A DNA stretch of 10,340 nt from positions 1 through 10,340 of the forward strand of contig JAGASC010000086.1 of the NCBI GenBank assembly GCA_017621905.1, in the 5' to 3' direction. The position numbers and the translations under genes are program-made. Source of the stretch: Roseburia sp. (GTDB lineage Bacteria > Bacillota > Clostridia > Lachnospirales > Lachnospiraceae). Each line of letters begins with the position of its first letter. Position 1 is the first letter of the stretch. This document shows positions 5,256-10,340 of the stretch, one piece after another. The notes beneath the pieces are model-generated. The model did no database searches. It saw only the letters and a list, made by a program, of their open reading frames with translations, and was not told the DNA's origin.

Positions 5256-6032
5256 ATGGAATTTCGCCCGTGTATTGATATTCACAATGGAAAGGTCAAA
5301 CAGATCGTTGGTGGAAGCCTGGTTGATGTCGGAAATTCGGCCAGGGAGAATTTCGTTGCCACGCAAGATGCGGCTTTTTTTGCACAATTATATAGGAAAA
5401 CAGGACTTGTGGGCGGTCATGTCATTATGCTGAATGCAAGGGACAGCGAATATTATGAAGCTACAAAGGCTCAGGCGCTTATGGCGCTTATGGCTTATCC
5501 GGGAGGGCTTCAGATCGGCGGAGGTATCACAGATGAGAATGCCGCGGAATTTCTGGGAGCAGGTGCAAGCCATGTCATTGTAACTTCCTATGTTTTCCGA
5601 AACGGAAAAATCAACTATGAAAATCTATATAAAATAAAGAAGAAAGTCGGAAAAGAGCACCTGGTTCTGGATTTAAGCTGCCGGAAAAAAGAGGGCAGCT
5701 ACTACATTGTGACAGACCGGTGGCAGAAGTTTACCGGAGAGACCGTTACGGAGGAACTGCTGGATGCATTGAGGAATTGCTGCGATGAATTTTTGATTCA
5801 CGCGGTGGACGTGGAAGGTAAGGCAAACGGCATTGAGGAGGAGCTCACAGCACTGTTGGGGAAATGGGGGAAGATCCCGATTACCTATGCCGGCGGTGTG
5901 GGAAGCTTTGATGATCTGGGTAAGCTGAAAACGCTTGGGAAGAATAAGCTGAATGTCACAATCGGAAGTGCATTAGATATATTTGGCGGCTCTATGGAAT
6001 ATGACAAAGTGCTGGAATATATGAAGCAGTAA
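5256..6032 (+). CDS. hisA: ProFAR isomerase, eukaryotic-type HisA
   Basis: The 258-residue product catalyses the fourth step of histidine synthesis, isomerising ProFAR to PRFAR. It matches the HisA subtype known from plants and yeast (His6) rather than the usual bacterial type: it starts MEFRPCIDIHNGKVKQIVGG and continues with the diagnostic ENFVATQDAAFFAQLY and GLVGGHVIMLN. Key barrel features are present: likely catalytic D8 and D139 (VLDLSC), the glycine loop QIGGGI (86–91), HAVDVEGK (182–189), and the C-terminal phosphate loops YAGGVGS and NVTIGSALDIFGG. ATG 5256 is the only start that gives the family N-terminus. It stands alone, not in a his operon: neighbours are guaB (divergent) and glnA. 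The gene lies 141 bp before glnA and might share a transcript with it. Confidence 0.93.
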   Translation: MEFRPCIDIHNGKVKQIVGGSLVDVGNSARENFVATQDAAFFAQLYRKTGLVGGHVIMLNARDSEYYEATKAQALMALMAYPGGLQIGGGITDENAAEFLGAGASHVIVTSYVFRNGKINYENLYKIKKKVGKEHLVLDLSCRKKEGSYYIVTDRWQKFTGETVTEELLDALRNCCDEFLIHAVDVEGKANGIEEELTALLGKWGKIPITYAGGVGSFDDLGKLKTLGKNKLNVTIGSALDIFGGSMEYDKVLEYMKQ

Positions 6033-6173
6033 GAGAGTATAACGGAATAGAAAGCGCTTGGCAGCAGGGGCTTAGCGCGTGCGTAAAAAGCAAACAAAAT
6101 AAAAATACAATATAGGAACAGTTACCAGAAACGTAGGAACAGCAGGAAAGCAGTCAGAAATGGAGGAAATAAC
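6033..6173 (+). promoter_or_regulatory. hisA–glnA spacer: direct repeat and glnA ribosome binding site
   Basis: The 141-bp spacer has no strong terminator and no clear promoter. TACAAT at 6106–6111 could be a -10 box but lacks a good -35. A 9-bp direct repeat TAGGAACAG occurs at 6113–6121 and 6134–6142, exactly 21 bp (two helical turns) apart. A short inverted repeat GCGCT/AGCGC flanks 6054–6078. GGAGG at 6162–6166 is the glnA ribosome binding site. Confidence 0.4.
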
Positions 6174-7505
6174 ATGAGCAAGTACACAAAACAGGATATT
6201 ATCCGCATGGTGGAGGAAGAAGATGTTGAATTTATCCGTCTGCAGTTTACGGATATGTTCGGAACATTAAAAAATGTGGCAGTGACTTCCAGTCAGTTAC
6301 AGAGGGTGCTGAATAATGAATGTATGTTTGACGGATCTTCGATTGAAGGTTTTGTCCGGATCGAGGAGTCGGATATGTATCTGTATCCCGATTTGGACAC
6401 CTTTGTAATTTTCCCCTGGAGACCGCAGCAGGGAAAGGTGGCAAGAATTATCTGCGATATCTACACCGCAGATAAAAAACCTTTTGAAGGAGATCCACGA
6501 TACATATTAAAAAAGGCTATCGCAGATGCGGCAGATATGGGTTACCGGTTTGAAGTGGGAACGGAGTGTGAATTTTTCCTGTTTGAGCAGGATGAAAATG
6601 GTCAGCCTACCACAGCAACCTCAGAGCGTGCCGGTTATTTTGATTTAGGACCTGTGGATCTGGGAGAAAATGCAAGGAGAGACATGGTGCTCACTTTGGA
6701 AGATATGGGATATGAAATCGAGGCATCCCACCACGAGGTGGCTCCGGCGCAGCATGAAATAGATTTTCATTATGACGAGGCATTAAAAACAGCGGATAAT
6801 ATTATGACATTTAAGCTGACTGTAAAGACAATTGCAAAGCGTCATGGTATGTTTGCAAGTTTTATGCCAAAACCCAAATACGGTGTCAACGGTTCCGGCA
6901 TGCATGTGAATATGACGCTGATAAAGGATGGGAAAAATATTTTTGAGGATGCTCAGGATGCACAGGGGCTGAGCAGGGAAGCTTACTGGTTTATCGGGGG
7001 AATCATGAAGCATATGAAGGGAATGGCCGTGGTCACGAACCCATTGGTGAATTCCTACAAACGCTTGGTTCCTGGCTATGAGGCGCCGATTTACATTGCA
7101 TGGTCTGCCAGCAACCGCAGTCCTTTGATCCGGATTCCTGCATCGAGAGGAGCATCCACCAGAGTGGAGCTGCGCAGTCCGGATCCGTCAGCCAATCCGT
7201 ATTTGACATTGGCAGTCTGCCTTGAGGCTGGATTGGAAGGAATTCGAAAGCAGATTGAGCCTCCGGCAGCAGTGTCGGAGAACGTTTTTGAGATGCATCT
7301 TTCACAGAAACATGAGTTGGGAATCGAGTCTTTGCCGGCAGATTTAGGAGAGGCTATTGAGCAGTTTGAAGAAGACGATTATATGAAAAGCGTATTAGGC
7401 ACACATATTTCCGAAAAATATATTGAGGCAAAGCGTGCAGAATGGGCAGAATACCGTACGCAGGTAACTAACTGGGAAATCGACCATTACCTTTATAAAA
7501 TATAA
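6174..7505 (+). CDS. glnA: Glutamine synthetase type I (GSI-alpha)
   Basis: GlnA makes glutamine from glutamate, ammonia and ATP in the cytoplasm, usually as a dodecamer. The 443-residue length and lack of the extra loop and adenylylation tyrosine of the enteric form place it in the shorter, Bacillus-like GSI-alpha group. Visible motifs are FDGSSIEGF (52–60), the metal-site ECEFF (131–135) with further glutamates at 188 and 195, KPKYGVNGSGMHVNM with H244, the flap GYEAP with E303, NRSPLIRIP (314–322) and RVELRSPDPSANPYL. Arginine at position 62 (FVRIEESD) corresponds to the residue that mediates glutamine feedback inhibition in Bacillus subtilis GS. The start at 6174 has GGAGG seven nucleotides upstream. 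An ANTAR regulator follows 25 nt downstream, so the two are almost certainly co-transcribed. Confidence 0.98.
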   Translation: MSKYTKQDIIRMVEEEDVEFIRLQFTDMFGTLKNVAVTSSQLQRVLNNECMFDGSSIEGFVRIEESDMYLYPDLDTFVIFPWRPQQGKVARIICDIYTADKKPFEGDPRYILKKAIADAADMGYRFEVGTECEFFLFEQDENGQPTTATSERAGYFDLGPVDLGENARRDMVLTLEDMGYEIEASHHEVAPAQHEIDFHYDEALKTADNIMTFKLTVKTIAKRHGMFASFMPKPKYGVNGSGMHVNMTLIKDGKNIFEDAQDAQGLSREAYWFIGGIMKHMKGMAVVTNPLVNSYKRLVPGYEAPIYIAWSASNRSPLIRIPASRGASTRVELRSPDPSANPYLTLAVCLEAGLEGIRKQIEPPAAVSENVFEMHLSQKHELGIESLPADLGEAIEQFEEDDYMKSVLGTHISEKYIEAKRAEWAEYRTQVTNWEIDHYLYKI

Positions 7506-7530
7506 TTGATACGGACAGAGGGGAAAAAAC

Positions 7531-8076
7531 GTGACAAATATTATCATTGCATTTCCCAAACAGGAGATTGCCCGAGGTATCAGGAAAATTCTGATGCAAA
7601 ACGGTTATCATGTGGATACAGTCTGTTACACCGGGGCGCAGGCGCTGCAAAGCGCCAATGAACTTGGCGGCGGAATTATCGTATGTGGGTACCGTTTTGT
7701 CGATATGATGTATACGGAATTGCACGAGTATCTGCCGGATCAGTTTGAGATGCTGTTGGTGGCATCACCCGCGAACTGTGAAAGCCGTGAGATAAAAAAT
7801 CTTGTCTGTCTTGCAACGCCGTTAAAGATAAATGAGCTGCTTACGACCGTGGAAATGATGGAATACACCATCATGCGCCGCAAAAAGAAAATGCGGGATA
7901 GACCAAAGGAACGTTCCAGCGAGGAGATTACCCTGATTGCGGAGGCAAAAGCACTCCTGATGGAGAGAAACAATTTGTCGGAGGAGGAAGCACATCGGTA
8001 TATGCAAAAACGAAGTATGGATAATGGGACGGGGATGGTGGAGACTGCGCAGATGATATTGAGTTTGTTTACTTAG
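7531..8076 (+). CDS. ANTAR RNA-binding regulator with degenerate receiver domain
   Basis: The 181-residue protein has a CheY-like N-terminal domain (about 1–115), a basic linker (RRKKKMRDRPKER, 116–128) and an ANTAR domain (about 129–181) with EITLIAEAKALLMERNNLSEEEAHRYM. ANTAR proteins bind paired RNA hairpins and prevent transcription termination. The receiver lacks phosphorylation residues: the acidic pair after strand 1 is replaced by AFPKQ, the acceptor Asp position reads CG in GIIVCGYRF, and the usual Lys-Pro reads TP in CLATPLK. It is therefore unlikely to be switched by a histidine kinase; it may sense by binding a partner or ligand. The start is GTG 7531, with GAGGGG seven nucleotides upstream. 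Its position right after glnA suggests a role in nitrogen control, possibly on glnA itself or on other nitrogen operons; the targets are inferred. Confidence 0.93.
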   Translation: MTNIIIAFPKQEIARGIRKILMQNGYHVDTVCYTGAQALQSANELGGGIIVCGYRFVDMMYTELHEYLPDQFEMLLVASPANCESREIKNLVCLATPLKINELLTTVEMMEYTIMRRKKKMRDRPKERSSEEITLIAEAKALLMERNNLSEEEAHRYMQKRSMDNGTGMVETAQMILSLFT

Positions 8077-8162
8077 TGGTTTGGCTGTGTCCCTTCGGAG
8101 CTGGGTTACGGCTTAACGTCTGGATATTATAAAAATTTTGATTCCAAGTAAACAAAAAAAGG

Positions 8163-8191
8163 TTGCAGTATAGGAATGGGAATAGTATAAT
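8163..8191 (+). promoter_or_regulatory. dapL promoter
   Basis: TTGCAG (8163–8168) and a perfect TATAAT (8186–8191) are spaced exactly 17 bp apart. Transcription should start near 8198, giving a leader of about 66 nt that contains the AGGAGGA ribosome binding site. Confidence 0.8.
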
Positions 8192-8207
8192 GTCGATAGA
8201 CATTATA
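8186..8207. promoter_or_regulatory. Perfect inverted repeat over the dapL -10 box, probable operator
   Basis: TATAATGTC (8186–8194) and GACATTATA (8199–8207) are exact inverted copies separated by GATA. The left arm includes the whole -10 hexamer and the right arm reaches past the expected transcription start. This position suits a dimeric repressor that blocks RNA polymerase. An RNA hairpin role is unlikely, since most of the left arm would not be transcribed. Confidence 0.7.
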
Positions 8208-8263
8208 CGCGCCGCATGCCATTCATTTTATTTTGCCTGTGGCTATAATAGGAGGAAACAGTA

Positions 8264-9478
8264 ATGTTTAAAGTAAATGAGAATTATCAGAAATTACCGG
8301 GCAGCTATTTGTTCAGTACAATCGGAAAGAAGGTCAGCGCCTATTCCGCAGCGAACCCGGATAAAAAAATTATCCGTCTTGGAATCGGTGATGTGACGCA
8401 GCCCATTGCACCGGCTATTATTGATGCGATGCATGGAGCAGTGGATGAGATGGGATGCGCTGAGACATTCCGTGGCTATGCACCGGATTTGGGTTATGAA
8501 TTTCTGCGCAGTGCCATCGTAAAGAATGATTATCAGGCGAGAGGCTGCGATATTTCCGCGGACGAAATTTTTGTGTCCGACGGAGCAAAGAGCGATTCCG
8601 GAAACATCCAGGAGATTTTTGCTCAGAATAATAAAATTGCAGTCTGCGATCCGGTTTACCCGGTCTATGTGGATTCCAATGTTATGGCCGGAAGAACGGG
8701 CACTTATGATGCAAAGACAGAAATGTGGAGCGATGTAATTTATATGCCCTGCACCATGGAGAATGATTTTGTGCCGGAATTTCCGAAAGAGACACCGGAT
8801 ATCATCTATCTGTGTCTGCCGAACAATCCGACAGGTACCACCATCACAAAGGCACAGCTGCAGAGCTGGGTAGATTACGCCAATAAGATAGGCGCTGTCA
8901 TTATTTACGATGCAGCTTATGAAGCCTATATTTCCGAAGAAAACGTAGCTCATTCCATTTACGAGTGTGAAGGCGCAAAGACCTGTGCAATCGAGCTCAA
9001 GAGTTTTTCAAAGAATGCAGGATTTACAGGAGTTCGTCTGGGTTACACCGTAGTGCCGAAGGAACTGAAATGCGGTGAGGTGTCCTTGAACGCTATGTGG
9101 GCGAGACGTCATGGCACCAAGTTCAACGGCGCACCTTACATCGTACAGCGTGCCGGAGAAGCAGTTTATTCTGAGGCAGGTAAGGCTCAGTTAAAAGAGC
9201 AGGTTGCTTACTATATGAACAATGCAAAAACCATTAAAGAAGGTTTGAAAGAGGCAGGCTACACTGTGTTTGGCGGGGTAAATGCACCATACATTTGGCT
9301 TAAGACACCGGGACAGATGACTTCCTGGGAGTTCTTTGATTATCTGCTGGAAAATGCCAATGTAGTCGGTACTCCGGGATCCGGCTTTGGACCGAGCGGA
9401 GAGGGTTATTTCAGACTGACTGCTTTCGGCAGCTACGAGAATACAGTGGCAGCTTTGGAGAGAATCAAAAAACTGTAG
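8264..9478 (+). CDS. dapL: LL-diaminopimelate aminotransferase
   Basis: DapL converts tetrahydrodipicolinate directly to LL-diaminopimelate using glutamate, bypassing the acyl-blocked DapD/E route to lysine and the peptidoglycan diamino acid. The 404-residue product is a fold-type I PLP enzyme of usual family length. It has the family start FKVNENYQKLPGSYLFSTI, LGIGDVTQPIAP (39–50), the substrate loop AETFRGYAPDLGYEFLR, DGAKSDSGNIQ (106–116), the NNPTG motif (187–191), IIYDAAYEAYI with D216 and Y219, the Schiff-base lysine K250 in SFSKNAGFTGVRLGY, and FRLTAFGS near the end. AGGAGGA lies just upstream of the ATG. A single promoter with an overlapping palindrome precedes it, and a NimA-like gene follows closely. 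Confidence 0.97.
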   Translation: MFKVNENYQKLPGSYLFSTIGKKVSAYSAANPDKKIIRLGIGDVTQPIAPAIIDAMHGAVDEMGCAETFRGYAPDLGYEFLRSAIVKNDYQARGCDISADEIFVSDGAKSDSGNIQEIFAQNNKIAVCDPVYPVYVDSNVMAGRTGTYDAKTEMWSDVIYMPCTMENDFVPEFPKETPDIIYLCLPNNPTGTTITKAQLQSWVDYANKIGAVIIYDAAYEAYISEENVAHSIYECEGAKTCAIELKSFSKNAGFTGVRLGYTVVPKELKCGEVSLNAMWARRHGTKFNGAPYIVQRAGEAVYSEAGKAQLKEQVAYYMNNAKTIKEGLKEAGYTVFGGVNAPYIWLKTPGQMTSWEFFDYLLENANVVGTPGSGFGPSGEGYFRLTAFGSYENTVAALERIKKL

Positions 9479-9530
9479 AGTGCTGCCAAAAAAGGTTTCC
9501 ATAGGAATGGTTAACAGAAAGGAGCAACGT

Positions 9531-10016
9531 GTGTTAAAACGGGAACGAGAAGTAACAGAAGAGGGAAGTATCAGGGAAATTTTGGATAAATCCATGGTGT
9601 TGCACCTGGGACTTTGTGATGAGGGACAGCCCTATGTGCTTCCGATGAATTACGGATATATTTATGAGGACGGCAAACTGACCCTCTATCTCCACGGTGC
9701 GGTTCGAGGTTACAAATATGAGATCATACAAAAAAATCCCAGGGTATCGTTTGCGTTGGAATGTGATGTAGCACCTTTCGAGGGAAGAACAGCCTGTCAG
9801 TATGGAAACACATATGCCAGTGTCATGGGCCGTGGAACAGCGGTTCTTGTGGAAGATGTGGAGGAAAAAATCAAGGGTCTTGCAGTTTTGATGAAAACTC
9901 AGACCGGTAAGGACTTTGAGTTCAATGAGAAGCTGGTATCCATTGTAAATGTGATACGCATCGATGTCGCAGAGTTTTCTGCGAAACGTCGTCCGCTGCC
10001 CGGCACGGAAGAATAA
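9531..10016 (+). CDS. NimA-like flavin/PNPOx split-barrel protein
   Basis: The product (161 residues from the chosen start) belongs to the pyridoxamine 5'-phosphate oxidase-like split-barrel group, close to NimA-type proteins (Pyridox_ox_2). Recognisable parts are the helix GSIREILDKSMVLHLGLCD, the strand pair QPYVLPMNYGYIYEDGKL, LYLHGAVRGYK with H55 at the position of the conserved NimA histidine, and ASVMGRGTAVLVED. These proteins bind flavin or haem, and some reduce nitro compounds; the physiological substrate is usually unknown. The frame could start at GTG 9480 or ATG 9507, but GTG 9531 is preferred: AAAGGAG lies six nucleotides upstream and the N-terminus MLKREREVTE fits the family. It begins 52 nt after dapL with no terminator between, so co-transcription is likely. 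Confidence 0.88.
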   Translation: MLKREREVTEEGSIREILDKSMVLHLGLCDEGQPYVLPMNYGYIYEDGKLTLYLHGAVRGYKYEIIQKNPRVSFALECDVAPFEGRTACQYGNTYASVMGRGTAVLVEDVEEKIKGLAVLMKTQTGKDFEFNEKLVSIVNVIRIDVAEFSAKRRPLPGTEE

Positions 10017-10094
10017 TGTGAATAAAGATGCCTGACTTGCTGGGGATTGCATGAACAGTGTTTTGGGCATAAAAGAAAAAACAGCAAAAAGATA

Positions 10095-10146
10095 CCGCCG
10101 CACCTGTGATTTTTAATCATATCACATGAATGCGGCGGCTTTTTTA
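10095..10146 (+). terminator. Intrinsic terminator ending dapL–NimA-like unit
   Basis: CCGCCGCA (10095–10102) pairs with TGCGGCGG (10131–10138), and an inner TGTGAT/ATCACA stem (10105–10110 with 10121–10126) extends the hairpin. Seven T follow from 10140. A-rich sequence on the left side means it could also work on minus-strand transcripts from the right-hand gene. Confidence 0.9.
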
Positions 10147-10151
10147 TTCCT

Positions 10152-10187
10152 GACAATAGAAAGTTCGCAGTGCGTACTTTTATTGTT
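10152..10187. terminator. Imperfect inverted repeat after the hppA-like stop
   Basis: CAATA-G-AAAGT at 10154–10164 pairs with ACTTTTATTG at 10176–10185, with an inner CGC/GCG stem and one T·T mismatch. It lies 16 bp past the stop of the minus-strand pyrophosphatase gene. The minus-strand sequence beyond it lacks a clear U tract before the next hairpin, so it may only stabilise the 3' end. Confidence 0.4.
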
Positions 10188-10202
10188 TATCGGATACCAT
10201 TT

Positions 10203-10340
10203 TTATCCAAAGAAGGAAAATGCTACAAACAGTCCCGACAACAACGATGCCACCAGAGAGACAACAGTAATCTGTGTATTGATAGAAGGTCCTGCCGTAT
10301 CCTTAAAAGGATCTCCCACCGTATCACCGATGACGGCTGC
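10203..10340 (-). CDS. hppA: Membrane-bound proton/sodium-pumping pyrophosphatase, C-terminal end, partial
   Basis: The last 45 codons are visible, ending at TAA (10205–10203). The start of the visible part, AAVIGDTVGDPFKDTAGPSI, is the highly conserved C-terminal motif of membrane-bound pyrophosphatases, which use pyrophosphate hydrolysis to pump H+ or Na+ across the membrane. A final hydrophobic helix follows (VVSLVASLLSGLFVAFSFFG). The residues that separate K+-dependent from independent enzymes and Na+ from H+ pumps lie outside the window, so ion specificity cannot be given. Confidence 0.93.
   Translation of the reverse strand, partial: AAVIGDTVGDPFKDTAGPSINTQITVVSLVASLLSGLFVAFSFFG

Noticed and set aside
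8077..8160. Possible terminator after the ANTAR gene
   Set aside because: Only short 3–4 bp pairings were found and none is followed by a T tract, so no terminator is called; the end of the glnA transcript is undefined.
8294..8953. 219-codon minus-strand frame opposite dapL
   Set aside because: Its composition (many Cys, His and Ile) is that of a shadow and it lies wholly inside a confidently identified enzyme gene.

Overview
The window looks like a chromosomal segment from a Gram-positive anaerobe of the class Clostridia, most likely a member of the Lachnospiraceae. The evidence is moderate GC content, strong AGGAGG-type ribosome binding sites, use of TTG and GTG starts, a glnA–ANTAR regulator pair, an LL-diaminopimelate aminotransferase, a eukaryotic-type HisA and a membrane pyrophosphatase. 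No species can be named from sequence reading alone. There are no tRNA or rRNA genes, insertion sequences, CRISPR arrays or phage genes.

Region 1 (1–1970, plus strand) is the distal end of what looks like a cell-surface, pilus-like operon. It holds the C-terminal end of a pseudopilin-like protein, a 14-bp tandem repeat array, two very small single-pass membrane proteins (37 and 48 aa), a membrane-anchored protein with an Ig-like fold (160 aa), and a membrane-anchored TadE-like protein ending in an InlB B-repeat (209 aa). A strong hairpin terminator, usable from both sides, closes it. This is the least explained part of the window.

Region 2 (1986–4930, minus strand) carries guaB (IMP dehydrogenase) followed by a CNNM/CorC-type transporter gene. 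guaB has a near-consensus promoter whose 17-bp spacer contains ten T in a row. The transporter gene has its own promoter overlapping the guaB stop codon, with a terminator-like hairpin between that promoter and its TTG start.

Region 3 (5013–8076, plus strand) begins with a promoter that runs almost at once into an intrinsic terminator. A hairpin-rich leader follows, then a stand-alone eukaryotic-type hisA. glnA (glutamine synthetase I) comes next, followed 25 nt later by an ANTAR RNA-binding regulator whose receiver domain has lost its phosphorylation site.

Region 4 (8163–10146, plus strand) is a probable two-gene unit: dapL (lysine and peptidoglycan precursor synthesis) and a NimA-like flavin split-barrel protein. 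A strong promoter precedes it, and a perfect 9-bp inverted repeat covers the -10 box. It ends at an intrinsic terminator. The right edge holds the last 45 codons of a minus-strand membrane pyrophosphatase gene (hppA-like).

Most of the right-hand 8 kb is biosynthetic housekeeping: purine, histidine, glutamine and lysine/DAP. The interest there lies mainly in regulatory DNA. The left end holds the candidate poorly described surface system.
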